From contig NC_081552.1 in assembly GCF_963082655.1 (NCBI RefSeq), positions 98,631,592-98,695,591 on the forward strand: a DNA stretch of 64,000 nt, in the 5' to 3' direction. Below, piece after piece: positions 1-11,366 of the stretch. The notes under the pieces are model-generated. The model was not told the origin of the DNA, did no database searches, and saw only the letters and a program-made list of their open reading frames with translations. Every line of letters starts with the position of its first letter. Position 1 is the stretch's first letter. Made by a program: the position numbers and the translations under genes. This DNA is from Stomoxys calcitrans (lineage: Eukaryota; Arthropoda; Insecta; Diptera; Muscidae).

Positions 1-3000
1 CATGTTAGTTTTAAGCTCTAACTTATTAACGTATGGCCAAAGGTTGGATCTTTTTAGGGAAGCATTTATTTCGTCCGCACGTGTTCCTCTAGGGACAACC
101 GGTAGGATTTGACGAAAGTCTCCAGAGAACAGAATTGTACATCCACCCATAGGTGCATTTTTACTGCGCAAATCGCGCATTGTCCTATCCAGTGCTTCCA
201 CAGATGTCTTGTTTGACATGGTGGCTTCATCCCAGACTATTAATGAGCAGTCACGGATCAATTTTCCTGTATTGCTCTGTTTAGAAATACTACAGACGCT
301 TTTATTATCATCGGTAGCGATTTTCAGCGGGAGCTTGAATGTAGAGTGTGCAGTTCGGCCTCCTTCTAAAAGCGTAGCAGCAATGCCGGATGACGCGACA
401 GCTAATGCAATTTTTCCGGTGGATCTGACTTTTGTTAAAAGCAAATTAATTAAAAATGTTTTACCTGTACCTCCTGGGGCATCAAGAAAAAATATTTTTC
501 CTTCATTGTTATCAATTGATGATAGTAATGTAGTAAATACTTTTTTCTGATCGATGTTCAATCGTGGCTCATCTTGGGCTATATTTTGTAAAAGTTTCGA
601 TTGATCGTATGATGTTTCTCTTGTGTATTCGGCATTATTCGTTAAATCTGAGTTAATATTAGCTGGCATCGGCAGTCCAAAATCATTGATCGATTTACTC
701 GTCAGTAGTTGCACTACTTTGTTCAATTCAAATAATGCTTCATCAAATATGTTTTGGTCATATTGTAAATCATCTGAAACTAATTCTCGCCGTTGCCGAA
801 TCAGAATATCACTGGCCATATTTTCTCTAAATTTATTCCATAGACTAACAGAATCAGTTACTTGACAAAACGCAACTATGATGGCAAATAAATATCTTAA
901 TGATGTAGCGGAACTGCAAATAGCTGCTTCTGATAATGTATTTTCCCAGTGAGAATCGTCTTCCAAGAGTCCCATAGCTTTACATGCCATTTGATAAGTA
1001 TTGTAAATAACACCTTGTACAGTTCTCAGGTGTGCAAAGGATGTCGGGCCTTTTACAACATGGAGTAACATTCTCAAATGAAAGCATTCGCTGTTGTTGG
1101 GATGAATCGCGTAGACTCTACCAAGAGCATCAGTTTTTTTTATTCCGGGGAAACCATCGACCGCAGTTCCTTGTTTTCGTCGTTGGAATGTTTTAGAACT
1201 CTGGTTCCATGTATAGTAAGTTGGAACTCTGTCATATGTCAGTGTTTTCGCGAAATCATCTTGAGCGCATAACTTGAAGAATGCTGTTAATGTAGTGTCC
1301 CGCGGGTTATAGACAACTTCTTGTATATTGTTCTCAGTGAAATATACTCTTTGTCCATTTTCTAAATGAACTGCAAGGTGGACAATAGTGGGAGCTCGGT
1401 CGTGAACTTCGAATGATAACATCCTCCATACTGCTTCAGAACTGCATATGTAACGTCCAGACTGATATGTTTCCACTTCATTTGGTGATTGTATGCTGAA
1501 AGTAGCTTGATCGCTACCTTTATTAATGTATTTAGTAACATATTGGATCGACTTTATTGAACTGCACAACTCGACGTTGATGTGGGCATCAAAAATTTTT
1601 AAAAGGAGCGGATTATGTGGAACGATCCATCGGTTATCAATATCGTAGTTTCCGACTGTGGCACTTTGCCCACCCTGATCTGGCGATCGTCGTCGATATT
1701 TGGGATATCCGTCATCGCTAGTAGATGTTTGTATTTGAAACGGCTTCGGAAATTTTTTGCTGCATTTGGAATCTCGCATACATGCAGAATTACGATTTAA
1801 AGTCCCGCAGGGACCGTGTACCATGTGTTTTTTTACTATTTCAAACAGGACGGGATCATCTTCCTTAACCGGTAATTCAGCTGAAATTACGCTGTCGATT
1901 TGATTTGGTCTAATTTTGTTCACTAACCACACCAGCAGATGTACATGTGGCAAACCACGTTTCTGCCACTCTATAGTGTACATATGACAGCGCGGCGGAC
2001 CGAATATATGAGACTTGTTAATGAGGTGTAGGAGTTTCTGTACTTTTAAATGGAAGACTCTATTAACTATATCATATCTGTCTTGTGGAGTTAAATTGGT
2101 ATTAATATTTTCTTTGATTTCTGGCCAATTTGGGTTACATGTTGCAGTAATGAATAAATCAGGTTTACCGTAATGTCTGACATAAGTCATTGCGTCCTGT
2201 GATTTTTCATGTAAATATCGAGGTCCACCTGTGAATGATGAAGGTAGTATAACCAACTGTCCAATGTTGTTGCTGTGTTCATTCGCCTGTAAAGCATCCT
2301 GAAGGTGAACGTAATTTTCTGCTCTCAATTTAGTTTGATTGTTACGAATGTAAGCCAATCTCTCAGATTCAATTTTCGCATATTGATCGACAAAGTATTG
2401 GTTTGTCAACATTCCATATCTAAGCAAAGAGTTGAAATTGTTTTGTCTTGTCATTATACGGTAGCAATAGTAGTTCATACACGACACTGTCTTACGCAGA
2501 GGTGCACTACTGGTTGGGTCAACTTGAGGAACATTAATGGTATAACCATCTTCTCCGCGACATAGCATCAAAGGATATTGTAAGCTGTCATAAGATCTGT
2601 GTAACTCTGATATTTTTTGCAAATTATCATCACGACTGCGCAACACAATATCTCTTTTGTCGAATTGCTGTCCAGCTATTACCACTGCTACTTCACTCGT
2701 GGACGGCGCATTATATCGCCCTCTGTGTTCTCCAACAGGAACTTTATTTGCATGGATTACGACATTGTAGTCTGGAGTATCTACTGGAACACTCTCAATA
2801 GCAGTTTTAAAAGACTGAATGTAGCTGTTATGAGAATGTAACATATCTTGAAGAGATCTGATCAAATCTATATCTATTGGCTGTGCGACAATCGAACACC
2901 GCGTTGATGCTTGTGTATCTGGGTCTGCAATAAAATAAATTTGCAGAAATTTGTGATCATCTGGTCGAAGTGGTAGCAAGCTCCCAGCCAAGTGATACAC

Positions 3001-3681
3001 TTGCCCTTGAATTTTAAATGTAGGCATAAAACCGCGCTCAACAACTTGCTTACTTTTGAAAGACGTCATTTGAAATGCGTTATTGTAACGGCGGATATTG
3101 CGTATGAATTGTTTGGATTTCGGATGATCACCCGTAAGCAGAGAGTGAAGTGGTTCAGGTGGAGGAAGAATTTCTTCTAATTTTACTTTTCCTTGTAAGC
3201 AACACAAACCTTTCGATTCGTCCTTGAACTTCAATGCCAAACAATATTCACACACTACTGACATAGTACCTATGGACACAATACGATCATCCTTGTAACA
3301 AATCAAAGGATCGTAATTCATGGCAGAATATTCTTTATTTACCCATCTGTGGCTGATCGGTTGTCCGTTTTGTTCAGCGTTACTATGTGTCTGTGCTGAT
3401 TCTCTCGTTCTCTGTATTCGATTTCTATTCTGGCTGAGGCGAGCCTCATGATCTACAGAGGATTCTCTGGCTCTCTGAACTCTACGTCTAACCCGATCCT
3501 GGCTGCGGCGAGCCTCACGCTCCATTGAGGATTCTCTTTCTCTCGCAGTTCTATTTCTTTCTCGGAGCTGGCTGAGGCGAGCCTCGCGTTCCGTTGACGA
3601 TTCTTCATCTCTTGCTAAACGTGCTCTTCTGGCATTCACTGTACTACGACCTATGTTCGCACGACGACGTCTTCCGGACAT
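1..3681 (-). CDS. Helitron RepHel protein (HUH replicase and Pif1-like helicase), partial at window edge
   Basis: The reading frame is open from the ATG at 3681 to the window edge (1227 codons), matching the first 1227 residues of the 1492-residue right-copy protein. It contains the basic N-terminal repeats, the CxxC...CC zinc-finger-like motif, the HVH of the HUH nuclease, the two catalytic-type tyrosines, and the helicase Walker A and B motifs. The missing 265 residues hold the last helicase motifs. The one difference noticed is codon 653, Ser here and Thr in the right copy (base 1725), which is conservative. By family knowledge the protein nicks and joins ssDNA and unwinds DNA for rolling-circle transposition in the nucleus. 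Whether this copy is functional depends on sequence outside the window. Confidence 0.93.
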   Translation of the reverse strand, partial: MSGRRRRANIGRSTVNARRARLARDEESSTEREARLSQLRERNRTARERESSMEREARRSQDRVRRRVQRARESSVDHEARLSQNRNRIQRTRESAQTHSNAEQNGQPISHRWVNKEYSAMNYDPLICYKDDRIVSIGTMSVVCEYCLALKFKDESKGLCCLQGKVKLEEILPPPEPLHSLLTGDHPKSKQFIRNIRRYNNAFQMTSFKSKQVVERGFMPTFKIQGQVYHLAGSLLPLRPDDHKFLQIYFIADPDTQASTRCSIVAQPIDIDLIRSLQDMLHSHNSYIQSFKTAIESVPVDTPDYNVVIHANKVPVGEHRGRYNAPSTSEVAVVIAGQQFDKRDIVLRSRDDNLQKISELHRSYDSLQYPLMLCRGEDGYTINVPQVDPTSSAPLRKTVSCMNYYCYRIMTRQNNFNSLLRYGMLTNQYFVDQYAKIESERLAYIRNNQTKLRAENYVHLQDALQANEHSNNIGQLVILPSSFTGGPRYLHEKSQDAMTYVRHYGKPDLFITATCNPNWPEIKENINTNLTPQDRYDIVNRVFHLKVQKLLHLINKSHIFGPPRCHMYTIEWQKRGLPHVHLLVWLVNKIRPNQIDSVISAELPVKEDDPVLFEIVKKHMVHGPCGTLNRNSACMRDSKCSKKFPKPFQIQTSTSDDGYPKYRRRSPDQGGQSATVGNYDIDNRWIVPHNPLLLKIFDAHINVELCSSIKSIQYVTKYINKGSDQATFSIQSPNEVETYQSGRYICSSEAVWRMLSFEVHDRAPTIVHLAVHLENGQRVYFTENNIQEVVYNPRDTTLTAFFKLCAQDDFAKTLTYDRVPTYYTWNQSSKTFQRRKQGTAVDGFPGIKKTDALGRVYAIHPNNSECFHLRMLLHVVKGPTSFAHLRTVQGVIYNTYQMACKAMGLLEDDSHWENTLSEAAICSSATSLRYLFAIIVAFCQVTDSVSLWNKFRENMASDILIRQRRELVSDDLQYDQNIFDEALFELNKVVQLLTSKSINDFGLPMPANINSDLTNNAEYTRETSYDQSKLLQNIAQDEPRLNIDQKKVFTTLLSSIDNNEGKIFFLDAPGGTGKTFLINLLLTKVRSTGKIALAVASSGIAATLLEGGRTAHSTFKLPLKIATDDNKSVCSISKQSNTGKLIRDCSLIVWDEATMSNKTSVEALDRTMRDLRSKNAPMGGCTILFSGDFRQILPVVPRGTRADEINASLKRSNLWPYVNKLELKTNM

Positions 3682-4603
3682 GACTTTATAATGTCTGTTC
3701 AAAATTTTATACTTAGGTACTCAGTACTTGATTAAACTCACAACTTAAAACTATACGTATGATTATGAACTAATTGCACTAATTATTGGTTAGTGCTGGA
3801 GTGAAAAATATTTACTTACTATTCGTTAATTTATCTTTTATAAGAGTATGTAATTTATGTCAAAGAATATATTTATAGTTAATTAATATATTACAAAAAC
3901 AAAAGATTATCAACAACAAAATATACCTATTCTATTCAGTTCTTCTATTGAAAATGCTCGCCCTAATACTAAATAGCCTTAACTCTAAATTCAAATCAAA
4001 GTCTTAATGGAAGAAATACCAAGAAATATGGTTTTAAGCTAATCATATCTAACCTAATGTACTTACAATACTACTAATATAATAAATTTGTAATATCTTC
4101 GGTAATATTCACTTAAATTACATGCTGTAAAAAGCATATTGATCTATAATAAATGCACAATTTATTTAAGGTACTTAATTGGATAAGGATTAATGCTGTA
4201 TTGTTTAAAATCACTTCGTAAATAACCATTTTTTAGTAAAGAATAAAAATGGTTATGCTGGGTTATCCCTAAGAGATAGACATATACCATCGCGGACTTT
4301 TTTGTTGAACTTTTTAAGGTGAACGATACTGTAGTACATTATTTTGGTCTATCTCGTAGGGTTCAGCCAGCGTTTGCAATATAAGCGCAAAAAAACGTTC
4401 TTATTTACGACATCACATTAGAAACCTTTAAATTTATCAGTGTTTCTCTACTATATTATGCATTTATTATACATACAAACCTTCCTTAAGAATCACTCTA
4501 TCTATTAAAAAAAACCGCATCAAAATCCGTTGCGTAGTTATAAAGATCTATGCATACATACGGACATACAGCGAAAGCGACTTTGTTTTATACTATGTAA
4601 GGA
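1..4603 (-). mobile_element. Autonomous Helitron, left copy, 3' end outside the window
   Basis: This stretch is the reverse complement of 48457-53059. The two align without a single indel: position p here corresponds to 53060-p in the right copy. The 5' terminus is at 4603, reading TCCTTACATAG on the minus strand, and is preceded by a host A at 4604 (A^T target rule). The 3' end lies beyond base 1. I noticed only one substitution, at base 1725, from comparing the encoded proteins and sampled noncoding blocks; I did not score every base. Such identity implies very recent transposition. The 5' flank (4604-4713) includes a HINE-A 3' end. Confidence 0.95.
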
Positions 4604-4621
4604 TAAGGATTTACTTAAAAT

Positions 4622-4713
4622 GAGATACCGGCAAAAGAACACAACAAATGCTACATGGTGGAGGGTATATAAGATTCGGCACGTCCGAACCTAGCTCGCT
4701 TTTATTTGTTGAA
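4622..4713 (+). repeat. HINE-A 3'-end fragment next to the Helitron
   Basis: It carries the HINE-A 3' terminal block: the GGTGGAGGGTATATAAG subterminal inverted repeat, a decayed copy of the TTCGGCC/GGCCGAA hairpin, and a tail ending CTTTTATTTGTT. It is short and mutated, so it is an old fragment. About 200 bp of AT-rich DNA without features follows. Confidence 0.7.
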
Positions 4714-4914
4714 ATTTTGGCCGAGATCGGCTTCGTGTTTTGCGATATATAAAGCTATTACTGATTCAATTTTGCGTCAAAATTCGATATTTCACTTAAA
4801 ATTTTTACATTTTGGAAATAAAAAAAATTGAGAAGAATTTTTGCATTTTTAGTAAAAGAAAAGTCTTTTCGCTGGTTAGTCTTTATTGTAAAAAGTTGCT
4901 TTAATACCTTAACT

Positions 4915-6137
4915 TTTTATACCTACCCACAACCGAAGGATAGGGGTATATTCATGCAACACATCGAAATATCCATTTCCGACCCTACAAAGTATATATA
5001 TTCTTGATCAGCGTAAAAATCTAAGACGATCTGGACATGTCCGTCCGTCTGTCTGTTCAAATCACGCTTCTGTCTTTAAAAAGAGAGATATTGAGCTGAA
5101 ATTTTGCACAGGTTCTTTTTTTTGTCCATAAGCAGGTTAAGTTCGAAGATGGGCTATATCGGACTATATCTTGATATAGCCCCCATATAGACCAATCGGC
5201 CGATTTAGGGTCTTAGGCCCATAAAAGCCACATTTATTATTCGATTTTGCTGAAATTTGCGACAGTGAGTTGTGTTAGGCCCTTCGACATCTTTCGTCAA
5301 TTTGGCTCAGATCGGTCCAGATTTGGATATAGGTGCCATATAGACCGATCCTCCGATTTAGGGTCTTAGGCCCATAAAAGCCACATTTATTATCCGATTT
5401 TGCTGAAATTTGTTACAGTGAGTTATGTTAGACCCTTCGACATCCTTCGTCAATATAGCTGCCATATAGACCGAACTCTCGATTTAAGGTTTTGGGCCCA
5501 TGAAAGGGGCATTTATTGCCCGATGTCGCCGAAATTTGGGACAGTGAGTTAAGTTATGCCCCTTGACATACTTCTGCAATATGGTACAGATCAGTCCAGA
5601 TTTGGATATAGCTGCTATATAGACTGATGTCTCGGTTTTGGGTTTTGGGGCCATAAAAGGCGCATTTATTGTCCGATTTCGCTGATATTTGGGACAGTGC
5701 GTTGTGTTAGACTCTTCGACATGTTTCTGCAACTTAACTCAAATCGATGCAGATTTGGATATAACTGCCATGTAGACCGATCTCTCGATTTAAAGTCTTG
5801 GCCCCATAAAAGGCGCATTTATAATCCGATTTCACTGAAATTTGACACAGTGACTTATATTAGGCTTTTCGACATCTGTGTCGTATGTGGTTCAGATCGG
5901 TTTATTTTTAGATATAGCTACTAAAAAGACCAATATTTTGTTACACACAATTGAACAATGACTTGTACTTATTACAATAGCATTTGGTCCAAATCGGAAC
6001 ATATTTCGATGTAACTGCTAGGGGACATAAGGTATGCAATTTTCACCGGATTTTGATGGAAGGTGGTTTACATATATACCCGAGGTGGTGGGTTCCAAAG
6101 TTCGGCCCGGCCGAACTTAACGCCTTTTTACTTGTTT
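4915..6137 (+). repeat. HINE-B, near full length
   Basis: It begins TTTTTATACCTACCC, carries the GTCCGTCCGTCTGTCTG microsatellite near 5040, then diverged central units containing a 'GATTTGGATATAGCTGCCAT' signature, and ends with TTCGGCCCGGCCGAA followed by AACGCCTTTTTACTTGTT. The 5' ACC(T)ACCCAC and 3' GGTGGTGGGT blocks form the subterminal inverted repeat expected of Helentron-associated (DINE-like) elements. It encodes no protein; short open frames inside are by-products of the repeat. Confidence 0.8.
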
Positions 6138-6315
6138 TTCTTTTCTTGTAAAAAGGACGTATTGTAGATGTGTTCTTAGTGAAGTTTGACCCAGCTAAGT
6201 CAACTTAAATGGGTGCAATATGCACTTCAAAGTAATAAATTTCTTTATTAAAAAAATTGGAAAAACCCTTCGAGTTCTCAAAATGCAAGGCCCACACTCC
6301 CCATTTGGGCTAATA

Positions 6316-6954
6316 TTTTTATACCCATCACCATAGGAAGAGGGTACACTAATTTCGTCATTCCGTTTGTAACTCCTCGAAATATTTGTCTAAGACCCCA
6401 TAAAGTATATATACTCTTGATCGTCATGACATTTTAAGTCGATCTAGCCATGTCCGTCCGTCCGTCTGTCTGACGAAAGCACGCTAACTTCCGAAGGAGT
6501 AAAGCTATCTACTTAAAATTTTGCACAAATACTAAATAGGTCGGTTGGGATAATTGGCCTTATCGGTCCATGTTTTGATATAGCTGCCATATAAACCGAT
6601 CTGGGATCTTGACTTCTTGAGCCACTAGAGGACGCAATTATTATCCGATTTGGCTGAAATTTTATACAACGGTTTCTTCCATGACCTCCAACATACGAGT
6701 CAAATATGGCCCTTTAAACCGATCACCCTATTTTACTTCTTGAACCCCTAAAAGGCCCAATTCTTATTCGATTTGGCTGAAATTTTACACATGTGCTTCT
6801 ACTGTGGTCGCCAACAGTTGAATTAGCAACGCAATTCTTTTCTTTTATCCTTTGTTTATCTAAAAAGAAATACCGGGAAAGAACTCGACAAATGCGATCC
6901 ACGGTGGATCGCATTTGTCGGCCAGGCCGAAATTAGCACGCTTTAACTTGTTTT
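6316..6954 (+). repeat. HINE-A, short version with both ends
   Basis: It starts TTTTTATACCCATCACCATAGG, has the GTCCGTCCGTCCGTCTG microsatellite and one or two central units, and ends in a decayed GGCCAGGCCG hairpin with the tail AGCACGCTTTAACTTGTT. It is much shorter than other copies because few central units remain. Confidence 0.75.
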
Positions 6955-7014
6955 ACTTTAAATGTCCACTAAACACGCGCAAAAATGTTTTTTTTTCACC
7001 AAACAATATATGAA

Positions 7015-7163
7015 GCCTCCTCCAAATTTGGATATAGCAGCCATATAGACCGATCTCTCGATTTAAGGTCTTGGCCGCATACAAAATTGTATTTGTACTT
7101 ATTAGACCACTCAATGTTCGTGCCGGATTTGGTTATAGTTGCTATGGGGGCATATATTATGCA
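7015..7163 (+). repeat. HINE-B fragment upstream of a Helitron-N
   Basis: It contains a central HINE-B unit (CAAATTTGGATATAGCAGCC, ACCGATCTCTCGATTTAAGG) and part of the region before the 3' end. It stops where Helitron-N begins, and HINE-B 3' sequence resumes at 9219. This suggests the Helitron inserted into, or recombined with, a HINE-B. Confidence 0.6.
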
Positions 7164-9218
7164 TTTTATATATAAAAATCAATTTGTGTTTGTTTGTAGG
7201 TTTGTTTGTTTGTGTGTTCCTTATAAACTCAGAAACGACTGAACCGATTTTGTTGAAATTTTCACAGATGGTGCATAATGACCCCGTGGCGAAAATAGGG
7301 TACTACATTTTTTGATATCTGAAGGAGGGGGCGGACGCTCCCCCTTACCCTAATTTTTAGAACGCCAGATCTCGGAGATGGGTGGTGCAATTTAAGCGAA
7401 ATTTTGTGCGCTCTCATATAGTACCCTAAAAATAAAAATTTTGTATCCAAATTTCAGATGGGGTATCTAGGGGGCTGCCCCACCCTAAAACCTACCAAAC
7501 ATATATTTAGAGCTATCACGACAATATGGGACTCGAATGAAAGGTATTTGAGATAAGAGGACGTATCTGATATCCAGTTGCCGGACCAAGTGCTAGGGGG
7601 ACCACCCCAAGCCCCAAAACACCCCTAAATCAGACATATTTACCGACCATGGCAATATGGGACTCAAATTTGCGAGGAGAATACGAATCTGATATCCAAA
7701 TGTGGGACCACGTTTCTGGAGGTCCAGTCCTTCCCCAAAACAGCCCCCAAACTGGACTTATTTACTGACCATGGGAATATGGGACTCACACAAAAAAAGG
7801 TATTTGAATGTAGAATACGAACCTGGTATCCAAATATGGGAACAAGTGTTTGGGGGGCCGCCTCTCACCAAAAATATCCCCCAAAGGGGACAAATTTACG
7901 ACCATAGCAATATGGGGCTCAAATGAAAGGTTTTTGGGAGTAAAGCACGAATTTGATATCAATATTCGGGAAAAGTGTCTATGGGGCCACGCCACCCCCA
8001 CAACACCACCCAAATAGTAAGTATTTTCTGACTATTGCAATATGAGGCTCAAATAAGAGGGTTTTTAAGGTGGAACACGAATCCGATATATATTTTCATG
8101 GCCAACGCACTGAGTGGCCGCCTATCCCCCAAAACACCTCCCAATCCGGCCATATTTGCCGACTATGGAAATATGGGGCTCAAATTAGAGGTATTTGGGA
8201 ATAGACCACGTATCTGATATCAACATTAGGGGCCAACTGTCTAGGGGACGTCCCACCACCATAACAACCCTCAAGTAGGACGCATTTGTTCACCAGGACA
8301 ATTTGGGTCCTAAAGAGAGTGGAACTAAATATTCATAGTTTTTAGGGCCAATACCGCAACCCAATATGGGGTTCAAATAAATCATATGTAGATATATGAG
8401 AATAGAGCACGTTGCTGATATATTTCCCGGTCTTAGTTTTTGGGGACCACCCCAATCCCCAAAACACCCTTAAATCGGGCATATTTACCGACCATGTCAA
8501 TGTGGAGCTTAAATGAAAGGAAGTGGGGGGAAGAGCAAAAATTTATACCCATTTTCGGGACCAATTTTCTGGGGGTCTACCCCTTTCCCAAAATACCCCA
8601 CAAACAGCAATTTTTTAGTGACTATCGCAATATGGGGCTCAAATAAAAGCATTTGGGAGTAGAATACGAATTTGATATCCAAATGTAGGACCATGTATTA
8701 AGGGCACCCCTTTCCCAAAACACCCCCAAAGAGAACAAATTTTTTCACCATGCCAATATGTGGCTCAAATAAAAGGTATTTGAGATTAGAAAACCAATTT
8801 GCTAACCTATTTTAGGGCCATGTGTTTGGGGGACGCCTCATCCTGTAAACTCCTCTTAAGCCAATGGCAATATGGGGTTTAAATAAATTGTATTTAAGAG
8901 AAGAGCACGATGCTGATATTTTTTCACGGCCAAGTATCTGTGGGACCACCTCTCCTCCAAAAACACCACTAAATCAGATGTCATGAGAATATCGGGCCGA
9001 AATGAAGTATTTTAAGAATGGAGTACACCTTACATCCAAACTTAAATTCGTAGACCAATAAAGATCATGTGGGATTCAGATAAAGGCACTTATATTGTTA
9101 AACTGTTAGTCAAGTTTGCATGGTATTTCACAAACAGATCTTTAATTGTCGAACATAAATATTCCAAGGAAACTTTTGTTCCATATGAAGTAAAAGAAGG
9201 CGCAGCGGAGCGGGCCCG
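7164..9218 (+). mobile_element. Non-autonomous Helitron (Helitron-N), 3' end incomplete
   Basis: The 5' part reads TTTTATATATAAAAATCAAT and then a TTTG-rich run and ACTGAACCGATTTTG. The body is about a dozen degenerate units of about 130 bp, each with CAATATGGG(A/G)CTCAAAT, a GATATC near the middle and a C-rich CCCCAAAACACCCC. The 3' end is the GC-rich block GGCGCAGCGGAGCGGGCCCG (9199-9218). Compared with the minus-strand copy ending at 28559, this copy lacks the final bases through CTAG, so it looks truncated by a few bases. It has no transposase; short open frames inside are not genes. Confidence 0.7.
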
Positions 9219-9389
9219 ATTGAACAATGACTTGTACTTATTATTATTTGGTCCAAATCGGTATATATTTTGTTATAACTGCTATGGGACATAAGGTATG
9301 CAAATTTCACCGGATTTTGATGAAAGATGGTTTACATATATACTCGAGGTGGTGGGTATCCAAAGTTCAGGCCGGCCGAACTTATAAAA
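9219..9389 (+). repeat. HINE-B 3'-end fragment
   Basis: It matches the end of the HINE-B at 5950-6120: TTGAACAATGACTTGTACTT, the GGGACATAAGGTATGCAA block, GGTGGTGGGTATCCAAAG and a degraded GGCCGGCCGAACTT hairpin. It directly follows the Helitron-N. Confidence 0.7.
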
Positions 9390-10758
9390 AATATGAATTT
9401 GGTCATAAACAGTTGATGACACACAAATGAATTTTGCTTTTAATATGTGTAAGAAATTCCTAAAAAAAAAACTATGAACATTTATGAAAATGTCATAACA
9501 AAACATACTGATTGTTTTGTAAAGGAATTTTCTGCAAGATGTTGATGAAAATGTCTTAAAATGCATTTACATGTTAAGAGGATAATGTTTACCATATTTC
9601 ATGCCCCACTAACTGAAAAAGTGTATATTAAATGTATTTCCCGAAAATTAATGGTAATTAGTTTCATTAAAAATTTGCAACAAAATATTGTTTTCATACA
9701 AATTTTCTTGGTATATCACAGATTACAATTAAGGATGTAATTTTCGCTTCGGCGAGTATTTTTGAAATTGAGTTAAATATTTTTAACCTGGTTGTACATG
9801 AACTGATTGAAATTTCTTTGATAACAGGATATGTTCCCGTAATTGAGCAAATTTTCATAGCAGAAGGGAAAATATTCATAAGGCATAATAAATTTTTTGA
9901 AGAATATCTGGGTAAATTTTTTACTACATAATACGATATCCTTTTTTTCAATGGGGCTGTGAAGGAATACATAGGGTCAATCCGGTACGTACAGCCGGCT
10001 GCCGTAGTGTCCACTACGTGCTTAATGTAACGTTATAGAGGACATGACGTTAGGCTTATTGGTCTATAAGCAATTGTAGTTTTATAACATTCCTTGCCTG
10101 GGTTGCCTCTTGCCAGTCCTTTGGTGTTCATCAAAGTTTTATCATATCATGGTAGACCTGTTAGCAGCTTTCAACGATACTTTTTATATCCGCTCTGGTT
10201 AATTTGTTCACCCCGGTATACTGCTGTTTCATGCGACGTGCTTATTTGAAAATCTGCGAACCTTCTTCCCAGTAAATCAAATCTCCCTATTACTAGGGTT
10301 TCTCTTGGATTGATTACCTTTTTGTGAATTTCGATGAAGTTTTTCAAATGATTAAAGTCGAATTCGGTTTTCAAGAAATATAAACAAAGAATTAACTATA
10401 CATACATTTGTTATATGTCCCCAACCATATGGAAAGTAGGTTTGGTTAACATGTGGATCATTTGGATAGGTATCAGCCGGAGTTCGTGGTCCGTGACGGA
10501 ATAGCTACAATTAAACACAAAATATTTATTTTCATAAAAAATTATTATTAAGTAAAAAGAGTATTTCAAAAATATTTTCCAAATGTACAAAGCAAAAAAT
10601 TAAGTAGTGGAATACTGTAAAGTGTTTTAACGAAAACCGTCCCTTGAAGTCATCACACCTAATATGGTTGAAAAGTCTTCTAACTAAAGACAAATCGAGT
10701 TCCATAGTGGTTGGTGTGTGGCTTTCCTTTTCCATTTGCATCTCCGATTATTGAGCTT
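9390..10758. other. Mostly unassigned AT-rich stretch
   Basis: There is no DINE-like, Helitron or mariner signature here. Three unrecognised minus-strand open frames occur: 9694-10014 (106 codons), 10171-10374 (67) and 10532-10741 (69). None shows a family motif I can name. Around 10000-10165 the minus strand resembles the start of a LINE reverse transcriptase (separate entry). Otherwise I see nothing definite. Confidence 0.4.
10000..10165 (-). pseudogene. LINE reverse-transcriptase scrap
   Basis: Read on the minus strand with a frame change, this gives a DWQEAT-like segment and then AYRPISLTS followed by a stop. This matches the RT-domain start that also appears in LINE-A at 35181-35426 (AYRPISLTS). 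It is only about 50 codons, frameshifted, and isolated from other LINE parts. It is probably a relic of an old insertion. Confidence 0.5.
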
Positions 10759-10837
10759 GTCTCGAAAGATAAACAAACAAAAATTGTAAAATCTTATGAT
10801 CTTCGCCCTAACAGGTAAAAAACTTAAAAAATGAAAA
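10759..10837 (+). repeat. 79-bp direct repeat, left copy
   Basis: It starts TGTCTCGAAAGATAAACAAA and ends just before the tRNA-like block. It repeats at 11123-11201 with scattered mismatches, 364 bp away, in the same orientation. See the right copy and the finding. Confidence 0.75.
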
Positions 10838-10844
10838 ATTCGCA

Positions 10845-10925
10845 GAGCCCGGGCGGGATTCGAACCTGGGCACTCGGACCAACGGCGAGAGGCATTGCCG
10901 TTGTCTTAGTGCTCGAAGACATCAA
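10845..10925 (-). other. tRNA-like / Pol III box B-bearing segment
   Basis: On the minus strand it contains GGTTCGAATCCCGCCCGGGC (box B-like) after a 7-bp stem CAACGGC/GCCGTTG with a 10-base loop. The T-arm pairing is incomplete and box A is poor, so this is not a functional tRNA gene. A tRNA-derived SINE relic or an unusual element core is more likely. It lies between the two 79-bp direct repeats. Confidence 0.35.
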
Positions 10926-11122
10926 TATAACTTCCAACAGATGCACAAAATCATGTGTAGTACGGAAGAAGTGTAATTTGTCACAGAAAGAACGTCTGTC
11001 ATTACACAAAAATACGTGCATTGGGAAAAGTGCAGCTAATAGTCAGGGATGTCGAGCGTGGTTAATATAAATGCGTTTTTGCTATTAATACGATTTAAAT
11101 ACAATATACTAACACACGGCCT

Positions 11123-11201
11123 CGTCTCGAAAGAGAAACAAACAAAAACTGTAAAATTTAATGATCTTCACCCTAACAGGCAAAAAACTTGAAAAACGAA
11201 A
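11123..11201 (+). repeat. 79-bp direct repeat, right copy
   Basis: CGTCTCGAAAGAGAAACAAA, ATGATCTTCACCCTAACAGG and the A-rich end match 10759-10837 in order. No HINE or Helitron ends are visible beside it. The 165 bp after it hold no recognisable feature. Confidence 0.75.
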
Positions 11202-11366
11202 ATCGTTTAGTTAAAAAGTGATAGCAGAAATGTTAATCAATTTGGTATTCAGTACCGACTTTTAATCGACATCATTGAAAACAGCTGTTTTCGCTAACGA
11301 ATAAAATATTTGGTGTTTACTTTAACGACGAGAAATGGGAATCATGAATTACAGTGGCTTTAGAGT

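Noticed and set aside
1078..1272. Small plus-strand open frames over the left Helitron (for example 1078-1272, 209-550, 2305-2565)
   Set aside because: All are antisense to the RepHel frame and recur antisense in the right copy.
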